Source of the DNA: Bacteroidota bacterium
GTDB lineage: Bacteria > Bacteroidota > Bacteroidia > Flavobacteriales_D > Crocinitomicaceae
DNA: 36,751 nucleotides
Assembly: GCA_030148165.1 (NCBI GenBank)
Contig: JASBTZ010000004.1
Coordinates: 1 to 36,751, forward strand
Direction: 5' to 3'
Shown: piece by piece, positions 7,220 to 15,672 of the stretch
Layout of the letters: the number at the start of each line of letters is the position of its first letter
Numbering within the stretch: the stretch's first letter is position 1
Program-made: the position numbers and the translations under genes
Notes under the pieces: model-generated
Told to the model about the DNA's origin: nothing
What the model saw: the letters and a program-made list of their open reading frames with translations, nothing else
The model's database searches: none

Positions 7220-8851
7220 ATGAAGAGGAAAATGACAGCAACAGTAGAATTTGAAAAACAGACGAAGACACTTATTGATGATCTCAAGAGTGTATGTGCT
7301 AATTATGGATTGGGGAATGATGGAAACGAATTCAAGATCATTACACAGGTATTCTTGTATAAATTCTTGAATGACAAGTTTGTTCATGAAGTAAAAAAGA
7401 TCGACCCGAAGGTGGCGAAAGCAGATGATTGGGAGGAAGTACTGAAAGAGTATAGCGATGATGATTACGAGATGTTGATGCTTCAAATGAGCGAGAGTAC
7501 GGCAAAGATACGTCCGGATCATTTCATTTCATCCTTATTCGAAAGGCAGAACGAACCTAAGTTTGCAGAAATATTCGATAATACCTTATTGGATATCGCG
7601 AAAGAGAACAGTGATATCTTTTCCGTAATTACTGAAGGAGGAGAGAAGATTACCTTATTCGAGAATATCAGTAAGTATGTGACGGACAAGCGCGATGAAT
7701 TCTGTAAGGCAATTGTGAATAAGCTTGTAGGGTTTAGCTTCGAAGGCATTTTCCACGAGAAGTTTGACTTCTACGCAACGATTTTCGAATACCTGATCAA
7801 GGACTACAACACGAATAGTGGAGGGAAGTATGCCGAATATTTTACACCGCATGCTGTGGCGAAGATTATGGCGCGTTGTCTCGTTCAAGAAGATGTAAGT
7901 AATGTGACTTGCTATGATCCATCAGCAGGATCGGGAACATTATTAATGAACTTAGCCCACCAAATTGGGGAGGATAAATGTTCGATTTATTCGCAGGACA
8001 TCTCACAAAAGTCTTCAAACCTATTGCGTCTGAATTTGATCTTAAATGACTTGGTGCATTCGATTCCTAATATTGTAAAGGGTAATACCATTCTTGATCC
8101 ATACCACAAGGAAAACGGTGATCTACAGAAGTTCGATTACATCGTTTCGAATCCACCGTTCAAATTGGACTTCTCCGATTTTAGAGATGAACTGGATTCG
8201 AAGGAAAACCACGATCGATTCTTTGCGGGAGTCCCGAATGTGCCAGCCAAGAAGAAAGAGTCCATGGCGATTTATTTGATGTTCCTGCAGCACATCATGT
8301 ATTCGCTAAAAGATACCGGAAAAGCAGCTATTGTAGTTCCAACGGGATTTATCACCGCACAAAGTGGTATTGATAAAAAGATCCGTCAGAAAATGGTGGA
8401 GAATAAAATGCTAGCTGGTGTGGTGAGTATGCCTAGTAACATCTTCGCTACTACAGGTACTAACGTATCTGTTTTATTCCTAGATAAAGTAAACGAAGGA
8501 GATGTGGTTTTGATTGATGCTTCCAATTTAGGAGAGACGATCAAAGAAGGAAAGAATCAGAAAACGGTGTTGACTTTCAATGAAGAGGAAAAGATCATTG
8601 AGACATTTAACAGTAAAGAAGCAATTGATGATTTCTCCGTGGTTGTTTCTTATGAGGATATCAAAGCGAAGAATTATTCCTTAAGTGCTGGGCAGTACTT
8701 TGAGGTGAAGATCGAATACGTCGATATTACTAGGGAAGAATTTGAAAATAAACTGAAAGGGTTTGAGGATAAATTGAAAAATTTGTTTGCAGAGTCCAAG
8801 GAATTGGAGAAGGAGATTAATGAAAATTTGAAAACGTTGAATTATGAATGA
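7220..8851 (+). CDS. hsdM: Type I DNA N6-adenine methyltransferase, M subunit
   Basis: The product (543 aa) has the HsdM N-terminal helical domain, then YFTPHAVAKIM (the YxTP motif preceding the methyltransferase core), the SAM-binding motif I DPSAGSGT (233-240) and the catalytic motif IV NPPF (311-314). Its C-terminal end is a charged coiled coil (residues about 505-540) that would pack with HsdS. It methylates adenine in the sequence chosen by HsdS, both protecting the host and supplying two subunits of the restriction complex. An alternative start is ATG 7232, four codons in; neither has a convincing ribosome site. The 3' end overlaps hsdS by 8 bp, indicating translational coupling. Confidence 0.95.
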   Translation: MKRKMTATVEFEKQTKTLIDDLKSVCANYGLGNDGNEFKIITQVFLYKFLNDKFVHEVKKIDPKVAKADDWEEVLKEYSDDDYEMLMLQMSESTAKIRPDHFISSLFERQNEPKFAEIFDNTLLDIAKENSDIFSVITEGGEKITLFENISKYVTDKRDEFCKAIVNKLVGFSFEGIFHEKFDFYATIFEYLIKDYNTNSGGKYAEYFTPHAVAKIMARCLVQEDVSNVTCYDPSAGSGTLLMNLAHQIGEDKCSIYSQDISQKSSNLLRLNLILNDLVHSIPNIVKGNTILDPYHKENGDLQKFDYIVSNPPFKLDFSDFRDELDSKENHDRFFAGVPNVPAKKKESMAIYLMFLQHIMYSLKDTGKAAIVVPTGFITAQSGIDKKIRQKMVENKMLAGVVSMPSNIFATTGTNVSVLFLDKVNEGDVVLIDASNLGETIKEGKNQKTVLTFNEEEKIIETFNSKEAIDDFSVVVSYEDIKAKNYSLSAGQYFEVKIEYVDITREEFENKLKGFEDKLKNLFAESKELEKEINENLKTLNYE

Positions 8852-10067
8852 TGGGTTTAGCGTTTATAAATTGGGGGAAGTTGTGGAAATTATAGCTGGG
8901 GGTGATAAACCAACAATATTTAGCGAAAATAAAAGTGCTTCAATTAGGATCCCCGTGTTTGCGAATGCAGAAAAAAAACTAGGTTTACAAGGATATACAG
9001 ATACTCCTAGAATAGTTGAGCCAGCAGTGACAGTTGCTGCGAGAGGTTCAAATGTAGGGTTTGTAGCAGTAAGAAAAGAACCATATTTCCCTGTTGTCAG
9101 ATTACTTAATTTGATTCCAAATAGAGAACTTGTAGATGTAGATTATCTGCTCTACAATCTAAAACAAAACCGTCAAAATGGCACTGGTTCCGGACAACCA
9201 CAAATAACAATTCCTGATATTTCGAATAGAAGTATTTCATTACCCTCACTCCTTACACAGCAAAAAAACGCAAAAATCCTTCGTGATTTAGACGCCAAAA
9301 TCGAAATCAACAACAAAATCAACGCTGAGTTAGAAGGCATGGCCAAACTCATTTACGACTATTGGTTTGTGCAGTTTGATTTCCCGGATGCAAATGGAAA
9401 ACCATACAAGTCTTCAGGTGGTAAAATGGAGTACAATGAAGAGTTGAAAAGAGAGATTCCTGAGGGGTGGGAAGGTTGTCAGTTAGGAGATGTTGTTGAA
9501 CGAACAGGCACGGGACTTAACCCTCGTGACAATTTTAAACTTGGTGAAGGAGACAATTATTATGTTACAATCAAAAACATAGAACAAGGAAGGGTAATAC
9601 TCGATGACCGTTGCGATAAGATTAGTGATGATTCTTTAGAAATTATTAATAATCGATCGGACCTCAGAAAAGGTGATATTCTTTACACTAGTATACAACC
9701 AGTAGGTACAACTTATTTGTTGAGAGAGAAACCAGCTAACTGGAATATTAATGAATCAGTTTTTACTATCCGCCCAGATTACAAAAAAGTTACAAGTGAA
9801 ATCTTATACATGTTTGTTTCTGGTGAATACATTAAAGCATACACAAACAATGTTTCTGCCGGAAGTATTCACAAGGGAGTGCGACATGCGACTTTAAAAG
9901 AATGCAAGTTCGTACTTCCCAAAAGGTCAATTGTTGATTCTTTCACGAATAAATTGATTCCAATTTTAGACAGATTGGACATTATTGATAAAGAAAACCA
10001 AAAACTCGCTGAGCTTAGAGATTGGTTATTGCCAATGTTGATGAATGGGCAGGTGACTGTGAACTAA
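8844..10067 (+). CDS. hsdS: Type I specificity (S) subunit with two target-recognition domains
   Basis: The 407-residue protein shows the usual duplicated layout. TRD1 spans about 5-140, ending in ITIPDISNRSISLPSLLTQQ. A central helix follows (QQKNAKILRDLDAKIEINNK, about 139-170) with the conserved DYWFVQFDFP. TRD2 starts near GWEGCQLGDVVERTGTGLNP, and a distal helix closes the protein (LDIIDKENQKLAELRDWLLP). Each TRD reads one half of a bipartite target; the helices set the spacing. The actual target cannot be read from sequence. Both TRDs look complete, and no inverted or silent hsdS copies are nearby, so shuffling of specificity is not indicated. Confidence 0.93.
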   Translation: MNDGFSVYKLGEVVEIIAGGDKPTIFSENKSASIRIPVFANAEKKLGLQGYTDTPRIVEPAVTVAARGSNVGFVAVRKEPYFPVVRLLNLIPNRELVDVDYLLYNLKQNRQNGTGSGQPQITIPDISNRSISLPSLLTQQKNAKILRDLDAKIEINNKINAELEGMAKLIYDYWFVQFDFPDANGKPYKSSGGKMEYNEELKREIPEGWEGCQLGDVVERTGTGLNPRDNFKLGEGDNYYVTIKNIEQGRVILDDRCDKISDDSLEIINNRSDLRKGDILYTSIQPVGTTYLLREKPANWNINESVFTIRPDYKKVTSEILYMFVSGEYIKAYTNNVSAGSIHKGVRHATLKECKFVLPKRSIVDSFTNKLIPILDRLDIIDKENQKLAELRDWLLPMLMNGQVTVN

Positions 10068-10082
10068 AATATTATAATAAAT

Positions 10083-11699
10083 ATGGCAAAACCGGTTAAA
10101 ACTGTTATTAGAAAAGTAAATCCATCAGATTTATTCAAAAGTAGATTTCGAAGAGAACTATTAAAATCAAATAGTGCACCATTTCTTTTCGCAGGATCAG
10201 GGTTATCAATTAGATATTATGGGATTCCTACTTGGATGGATTTGCTTAAATTATTCGTAGAAGACAATAGAGATTGTTTCAAATTCGAATTTGGTTATTA
10301 TTCATCAACATGCTCTCAAGATCCTTTAGAAATAGCCTCCATTTTAGCCAAGGAATTTCATGAACATTGGTGGCAAGAAAAGAAGTTTGAAAAAAATAGA
10401 AACAAATATTCTTCAATTTCTGGTAAAAATATTGAGATTCCATTAAAGATTGAATTGTGCGAATTGCTAAATAAGATTAAGAAGGATAACAAGAAATATT
10501 CAAACGAAATAAACCTGTTTAGCCAATGCACATTTAGTGGAGTCCTTACTACAAATTGGGATGATCAACTTGAAAATATTTTCTCTGATTTTCAAGTTAA
10601 AATCGGCCAAAAGCAAGTCCTTTTCTCTGATCAAAACCATATAGGCGAAATATTCAAAATTCATGGTTGCAGTTTTCAACCGGAATCATTAGTCTTAACT
10701 ACAGAAGATTACAAGAATTTTATAAATAAAAACCACTATTTAAATTCTAAAATATTAACTCTTTTTGCAGATTTTCCAATTGTTTTTATGGGTTATTCTT
10801 TGTCTGATCCAAACATAGAATTAATCCTAAAGAATATTGTCGAATGTTTAAAAAATGATTTTATTAGCATAGAAAAACTTAAAAATCGCCTGTTTTTCGT
10901 GGAATGGCAACCGGAACCATGTTTTCCTACTTTAGAACATACTACACATGTTTTAAAGTCTGTATCTCTGCCCATTAATAAAATTAAAGCTCACGATTAT
11001 TCAGAGATATTTGAAGTTCTTGCATCGATACCAAGGAAATTGCCAATTCAGATATTGAGACAGCTTCAAGATATGGTATATGACTTCGTTATCTCAACAG
11101 AGCCAAAGAAGAAAATTCTAGTCAACGGAATAGAGGATCTTGATAACATAGAAAACTTAGAAGTTGTTGTAGGGTTTGGAAATATTGCGAAACTTAATGA
11201 TAAGGGAGTTACAGGAATTGAGGATTTGGAGTTATTTGAAGATATACTATTTGACACTATTTCGAAGGAAAATCATAATGAAATAGTAGAACGATTATTG
11301 CCCAGTCGAGTAAGAAGGAACAAGTATATGCCATTCTTTAAGTACAATCAACTAGCTGGGAATTTAAATGCAGATAATAGCCTTAAGAAGTATGCAGAGG
11401 GTAATTATACGCTTGAAAGATCTAAAAATATTACGTTGGAGGACTATAAAGTGCCAAGCCAGAAAAAAACTTACGAAAGGCAAGTTTCAAGTTTTGAAAC
11501 TCTTCAAGAATTGATCGAGTCATGCGACATAGATCATGCCGTACAAAGGATACCATACTTTCAATTAGATAAAGGTGACGTTTCGGTACTTCATGAATTT
11601 TTAAAAACATGTTGGCAAAATGATAGTCTAAATAAAATTTATTTTACTCATTATCGAAAATGTATATGCATACTTGATTTTTTAACGTATGCTAACTAA
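10083..11699 (+). CDS. SIR2-domain protein, probable NAD-consuming defence effector
   Basis: The first 290 or so residues carry a divergent SIR2 (SIR2_2-like) fold. The nucleotide loop reads FAGSGLSIR (GSGLS 38-42, against GAGxS in sirtuins), T157-N158-W159-D160 stands where sirtuins have TQNID, H194 lies in IHGC, and GYSLSDPNI (237-245) matches the late NAD-binding motif. In phage defence (ThsA, DSR and related proteins) such domains usually degrade NAD+ and arrest the infected cell. The C-terminal 240 residues are not recognisable and could sense a trigger. It begins 15 bp after hsdS with no promoter seen, so it is probably the last gene of the R-M operon and would act as a backup when restriction fails. 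That role is inference. Confidence 0.85.
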   Translation: MAKPVKTVIRKVNPSDLFKSRFRRELLKSNSAPFLFAGSGLSIRYYGIPTWMDLLKLFVEDNRDCFKFEFGYYSSTCSQDPLEIASILAKEFHEHWWQEKKFEKNRNKYSSISGKNIEIPLKIELCELLNKIKKDNKKYSNEINLFSQCTFSGVLTTNWDDQLENIFSDFQVKIGQKQVLFSDQNHIGEIFKIHGCSFQPESLVLTTEDYKNFINKNHYLNSKILTLFADFPIVFMGYSLSDPNIELILKNIVECLKNDFISIEKLKNRLFFVEWQPEPCFPTLEHTTHVLKSVSLPINKIKAHDYSEIFEVLASIPRKLPIQILRQLQDMVYDFVISTEPKKKILVNGIEDLDNIENLEVVVGFGNIAKLNDKGVTGIEDLELFEDILFDTISKENHNEIVERLLPSRVRRNKYMPFFKYNQLAGNLNADNSLKKYAEGNYTLERSKNITLEDYKVPSQKKTYERQVSSFETLQELIESCDIDHAVQRIPYFQLDKGDVSVLHEFLKTCWQNDSLNKIYFTHYRKCICILDFLTYAN

Positions 11700-11867
11700 T
11701 GCAATTACTTTATGTACACAAAAAAATGATGGGCCGAACCCAGGGATACGATTATTAATAGATACAATAGAACAGAAAATTGGAACGTGGAGAATTTAAA
11801 TTTTTAGGAATTACTTTCACTTTTAGAGTATTTGTATGGCTAATAATAGTCCTTTTGGCAAGCACAT

Positions 11868-12644
11868 TTGCACTTTTATTTCTTGACGATGAATCCGGAA
11901 TGGGATGGTCCACCCGAGCCACCTCAATCACCGACAGGGGGAGAAGGAACAAGGCCTGCTTGCAATGTTTGTGGTCAAAAACCATGTATATGCGACAAAC
12001 CAGAGCCAGAGCCTTGTGACATCTGTGGAAATTATCCCTGTGTCTGTGATACAGGACCAAAGCAATTACTACGGGTGCAGCTTTCTAATGGTAAAGAAAT
12101 AGAGATTGATGCAACTTCAAAGACTTCATTTTGGAGTCCGGAGGGCAAGCCCATTTCAGCTACAGAGTTTATCCAGCAATTATTTGGTGATCTACCTGGC
12201 TTCTTTAATAGTGAAGAGGAGCTCAGAACACTTTGGAGTAAACCAGATACTAGAAATAAATTGCTTGTTGAGTTGGAGGAAAAGGGATATACCAAAGCTC
12301 AATTAGAAGACTTAAGAGAACTTGTTCACGGAGAGGATAATGATCTCTTTGATGTGTTGACTTATGTGGCTTATCACAGAAACCTGGTTCCAAGATTGGA
12401 GCGAGCAGAAAGAGCAAAGATCCGTTTAAGCGATTATAACGCACAACAACAAGGATTCTTAAATTTTGTCTTGGAACAATACGTAAAATCCGGAGTTCAG
12501 GAATTGGACGACTTCAGGCTACCTGATTTATTAGAGCTGAAGTGCAATTCTATTACGGATGCTAAACAAGTACTAGGTGATAACAAATCAATCAGGGATA
12601 CATTTATTGGCTTTCAGGGATATTTGTATGAAAAAGTGGGATGA
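11868..12644 (+). pseudogene. Orphan C-terminal domain of a second, EcoEI-type HsdR (truncated remnant)
   Basis: The encoded sequence matches only the C-terminal end of EcoEI-type HsdR proteins. A proline-rich linker with paired cysteine motifs (CNVCGQKPCICD, then PCDICGNYPCVCD) is followed by the EcoEI_R_C-type domain: FWSPEGKPISATEFIQQLFG, LWSKPDTRNKLL, DLFDVLTYVAYHRN, QQQGFLNFVLEQYVKSGVQE and a final FIGFQGYLYEKV. The nuclease and helicase parts, normally about 600-700 residues, are absent. It is unlike the end of the intact HsdR at 4137, so it comes from a different system. ATG 11889 is the first likely start. A stretch coding for a membrane helix precedes it in another frame (11780-11880), so the upstream junction is also rearranged. 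The 3' end overlaps the next gene by 17 bp. Confidence 0.8.
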
Positions 12645-13563
12645 AATTCTAGAATTAAATAAATTTATAGAAATGAAAATCGAGCCTACAACATCTGAAA
12701 TAATTAAAATAGACTCTTTATTTGAAAGAAAGTGTTGGGCAATTGAACAAGACAAACCTTTGGATATTTCTCTTTATAACAAGTATATTGATCGCTACGC
12801 ACGTCTAGCGCCAGAAACACGAGACCTATTTTTAAAGTTAAGTGAAAAATTCACGGTTATTGGTAGTGATCAGATTTATTTCATGTTCAAAAGAGCATTT
12901 GAGAAAATACCTGGTGCGTTTCTCAATAAATTTAGAGTAATATATTTCTATCCTCTCGTGAAACCTTATATTCACATAGGAAAAGGCAAGCGTAAAGTAG
13001 CAAGGCCCAAAGTGAAAAGCGGACAAAAAATCATGGTATTTATTGAGGTCAACGAATTCAGAGAATTGCGTTTTTCAGATAAATTAAGATTACCTGACGA
13101 TTTCAATTTGCTTAAAGAACAGTTTATAGCTGATAGAGATTTACTAGTTCTGATTGATGATTTTGTTGGTACTGGGAACACTGCTAATGAAATTTTTAAA
13201 GAGTTATTTGAATTAGAAAAATTCAATAACAATAATACAATATTGTTGTCTTTGGTGGCGCAGGAAAGAGGTGTGAAAGCAATAAAGGAAGTTTCTGGTG
13301 TAGAGACTTATTATGAAAAAGCAGAGCCGAGAGGTCTTTCTGATTCTTTTGAAGGAATCGAACTTGAACAACATAAATCAGTTGCAGGAAAAATGGAGAG
13401 GAGCCTAAAAATACCGGAAGAATATCATTTAGGCTTTGAAGAATCAGAGGCCCTAGTTTCAATAATGAATAAAAGCCCAAACAATACGTTTCCCGTTTTC
13501 TGGTATGAAACGAAGTCTTTGGTAGCACCGTTTAAACGCGAAGCAAAATATAGACGAAAATGA
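12628..13563 (+). CDS. Phosphoribosyltransferase-like retron effector candidate
   Basis: This 311-residue protein contains the PRPP-loop signature of type I phosphoribosyltransferases: LVLIDDFVGTGNTANE, with the acidic pair D177-D178 and the loop G181-T182-G183-N184-T185. Strands and helices around it (KIMVFIEVNEF before, TILLSLVAQERGVKAI after) fit the fold. The N-terminal 100 residues are helical and unassigned. The start ATG 12628 has a good upstream AGGGA at 12616-12620; a GTG at 12577 lies deep inside the preceding frame. The stop overlaps the start of the next gene (ATGA). PRTase-like proteins paired with a winged-helix protein and a retron RT form a recognised retron class, type III as I recall it. 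The substrate is unknown; a nucleotide or NAD-linked toxic activity is plausible. Confidence 0.8.
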   Translation: MKKWDEILELNKFIEMKIEPTTSEIIKIDSLFERKCWAIEQDKPLDISLYNKYIDRYARLAPETRDLFLKLSEKFTVIGSDQIYFMFKRAFEKIPGAFLNKFRVIYFYPLVKPYIHIGKGKRKVARPKVKSGQKIMVFIEVNEFRELRFSDKLRLPDDFNLLKEQFIADRDLLVLIDDFVGTGNTANEIFKELFELEKFNNNNTILLSLVAQERGVKAIKEVSGVETYYEKAEPRGLSDSFEGIELEQHKSVAGKMERSLKIPEEYHLGFEESEALVSIMNKSPNNTFPVFWYETKSLVAPFKREAKYRRK

Positions 13564-13892
13564 ACGATACTTTAAATGATGAAGAGCGGCTTCTTCTGCT
13601 GCAGCTAATAGATAATAATGGAAGCGTTGAAGATCTATTTGATCTAGGTTATAAATATTTTCAGATAACTGCATTTATTAAAACAGAAATAGCGAATGGC
13701 AATGCTATACTTCAAAACGAAGTGCTGTGTTTATCGGATGCAGGGGTTAAGGAGAAAGACAGGATTATTGAAAATCTAGGATTGCGTGCTTCAGGGAAGT
13801 TTGTAATGCCAAAGTTGGCATCGAAAATCGATAACGATAAAATGGATCTTTCCGATATTTTTGTGCCATCAGGTGATGATTTGCCATTTTGA
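13560..13892 (+). CDS. Small winged-helix retron protein ending in an SSB-like acidic tip
   Basis: The 110-residue protein starts 4 bp inside the end of the PRTase gene. Residues about 6-70 look like a winged helix of the MarR-like sort: helix EERLLLLQLIDNN, helix DLFDLGYKYFQITAFIKTEI, and a wing ending LCLSDAGVKEKD. A flexible tail follows and ends exactly in PSGDDLPF. Bacterial single-stranded DNA-binding proteins end in D-D-(D)-(I/L)-P-F, and Bacteroidota SSBs often in DDLPF. This tip recruits repair proteins such as RecQ, RecJ, RecO, ExoI and PriA. The protein could therefore link the retron's single-stranded DNA to SSB-partner proteins. The tail is seen; the link is inference. Confidence 0.8.
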   Translation: MNDTLNDEERLLLLQLIDNNGSVEDLFDLGYKYFQITAFIKTEIANGNAILQNEVLCLSDAGVKEKDRIIENLGLRASGKFVMPKLASKIDNDKMDLSDIFVPSGDDLPF

Positions 13893-14073
13893 ATATTGAC
13901 AGGAATAACGTATTATTGTAATTGAATGACGAGGTCGTCATTCGTATAGGGAATATTATTTCAGAGCATTTCGATTATTAATTGCCTCCAGAGTCGTCAA
14001 TTAATAATCGAACTTCCAAAATTGGGGCCTTAGGGCCCCATTTGAGATTTATAATGGAATTTAGTCAGTATTC
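13891..14073 (+). ncRNA. Candidate retron non-coding RNA (msr-msd)
   Basis: The spacer between the winged-helix stop and the RT start is far more structured than expected by chance. GAATGACGA/TCGTCATTC (13924-13932 with 13935-13943) forms a 9-bp stem. CGATTATTAATTG/CAATTAATAATCG (13972-13984 with 13998-14010) forms a perfect 13-bp stem with a 13-nt loop. TGGGGCC/GGCCCCA (14023-14029 with 14034-14040) forms a 7-bp stem. GAATATTGAC (13891-13900) can pair with GTCAGTATTC (14064-14073) with one G-U pair and is a possible a1/a2 pair, although the second arm then lies inside the RT gene. Position directly upstream of the RT is standard for retrons. The ends and the branching guanosine are not resolved. 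Confidence 0.6.
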
Positions 14074-15088
14074 TTCCAAATTCATTGCAGCTGCAACCAA
14101 AAAGGGCTTGTCGAAATCGGAGATTTCAAAGTGTCTGTCTTATGCGGAAAATTTGAAGAGTAAAAATGTTCCAATAATTTATAATCTTACTCATTTATCT
14201 AGACTAACAGGTTTCGAAAGAAAGTACTTATCTCAAGCAGCTGTAGTATCGCAACATACAGACAACTACTATAGATATTATATGATACCCAAAAAGAACG
14301 GTGAAACCAGAGAAATAAAAGAGCCGTTACCGAATCTAAAGGAAATACAATATTGGATTTTGAATAATATTCTTGAGAATCTAACACCAAGTAGTTTTGC
14401 TAAAGCCTACACAAAAAATAGAGGATTAAAGCAGAATGTAAGATTTCATAAGGATCGTGATATGGTTATGTCGTTGGATATATCTGATTTCTTTCCTTCT
14501 ATTAAAATTGACTCTGTGATAAAAATATTTTATAACCTTGGTTATTCACAGGAACTGTCAAAAATATTAGGGAAACTTTGTTGCCTAAAAGGCTCATTAC
14601 CGCAAGGAGCTCCTACGAGTCCATTTTTATCAAATTTAGTATTCTATAGATTGGACCAAAAAATTGCAAATTATTGTTTGCCAAAGGATATTCGATATAC
14701 TCGGTATGCGGATGACATGACCTTTTCAGGAAATTTTGACGAGTCAAAGCTAGTTGATTTTATAACCAATTTACTCAACAAAGAAGAATTTAAAATCAAT
14801 GACTCAAAGACTAGAGTCATGAAAAGAAATGAAAGACAATGGGTGACTGGCGTAGTTGTTAATTCTAAGATACAATTGGATAGATCTCAGAGAAGAAAGA
14901 TTCGACAAGAAATGTACTTCATAGATAAATTTGGTTTAAAGTCACATATGGAGCATGTTGGCATGAACCAAAAAAACTATCTTGAGAAATTGCTTGGAAA
15001 AATAAACTTTGGGCTTTATCTCAATTCTGTCGATACAGAGCTACAAGGATATAAGGAAAAGGTGCTCCAACTGATAAGAGAGTATTGA
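14054..15088 (+). CDS. Retron-type reverse transcriptase
   Basis: The product is 344 residues, a normal retron RT size. Motifs in order: NVRFH (128-132), a variant of the retron NAxxH motif; SLDISDFFPSI with catalytic D142; GSLPQGAPTSPFLSNL (RT domain 4); RYADDM with Y218-A219-D220-D221; and V264-T265-G266, the retron-specific VTG motif. It would use the adjacent structured RNA as template and primer to make the branched msDNA. I chose ATG 14054: the frame extends to a TTG at 13982, but that stretch lies in the hairpins of the RNA spacer and adds no conserved sequence. It is the last gene of the PRTase, winged-helix, RNA, RT cassette. Confidence 0.92.
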   Translation: MEFSQYSSKFIAAATKKGLSKSEISKCLSYAENLKSKNVPIIYNLTHLSRLTGFERKYLSQAAVVSQHTDNYYRYYMIPKKNGETREIKEPLPNLKEIQYWILNNILENLTPSSFAKAYTKNRGLKQNVRFHKDRDMVMSLDISDFFPSIKIDSVIKIFYNLGYSQELSKILGKLCCLKGSLPQGAPTSPFLSNLVFYRLDQKIANYCLPKDIRYTRYADDMTFSGNFDESKLVDFITNLLNKEEFKINDSKTRVMKRNERQWVTGVVVNSKIQLDRSQRRKIRQEMYFIDKFGLKSHMEHVGMNQKNYLEKLLGKINFGLYLNSVDTELQGYKEKVLQLIREY

Positions 15089-15155
15089 AAAATAACCATT
15101 TACTAAAGCTTATGGGTGATAAATAGATATACTTTTGCCTTAATTTCTTGTAATA

Positions 15156-15575
15156 ATGAGTTCCTTTATGAAGGATATAAATCATATTGTTTTAAGTACT
15201 GAGGAGCCGGAAAAGACATTCAAAATTCCTATTCACGGCTCTATATTTGCAGTGACACGAATTAAATGTGAATTTAATTTTAAGAATAACCAATGGCACG
15301 AAGTTTTAAGAGTGAATAATCTAAAAATTCGAGTTGAATTATCATGTACTTATACAAATTCAGAATGCGGCTATGAAATTTTCGTGAAAGATATTTTCAA
15401 AGAAGCACATTATTTAAATGTTCCCGAACAATCGTTTAAAACTCCTACGATAGAGCTTCCAAAAGAGAATTGTAGATTAACAATTGGTCCCAATCCACAG
15501 AAATATGATCGTATGAAGATCACTTTACTTCAAAATAGCGATGTTTCATTTATTGTGAATTTGTATAGCGACTAA
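15156..15575 (+). CDS. Hypothetical protein in the defence island
   Basis: The 139-residue product has no signal peptide, membrane helix or recognised motif. It is rich in beta-type alternation (FKIPIHGSIFAVTRIKCEF, LKIRVELSCTY, YEIFVKDIF, KITLLQNSDVSFIVNLY), suggesting a small all-beta fold. It lies 67 bp after the retron RT and 97 bp before the HNH gene, on the same strand but not tightly coupled to either. It may be an accessory or immunity factor for a neighbour, or simply a passenger. An in-frame ATG at 15168 is an alternative start. Coding status rests on length, AT-rich but orderly codon use, and position. Confidence 0.6.
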   Translation: MSSFMKDINHIVLSTEEPEKTFKIPIHGSIFAVTRIKCEFNFKNNQWHEVLRVNNLKIRVELSCTYTNSECGYEIFVKDIFKEAHYLNVPEQSFKTPTIELPKENCRLTIGPNPQKYDRMKITLLQNSDVSFIVNLYSD

Positions 15576-15672
15576 ATTAGTCCCAAACACTTAGATCAGA
15601 AGATATTATTGAATACAAACCATCGCTGATATATCTATATGTTTTGTCAGGTTTATTGCTATCTTGACATAA

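Noticed and set aside
10083-11699. Reading the SIR2 protein as a protein deacetylase
   Set aside because: The motifs are of the divergent SIR2_2 type seen in defence proteins, there is no zinc-binding cysteine set, and the context is an R-M operon.
11780-12019. Plus-strand frame with one membrane helix
   Set aside because: After the helix it runs out of frame across the HsdR remnant and becomes nonsense; at most a fragment at a rearrangement junction.
13982-14053. N-terminal extension of the reverse transcriptase from a TTG
   Set aside because: The extra 24 codons fall in the stems of the predicted RNA and carry no conserved RT sequence; ATG 14054 gives a normal-length retron RT.
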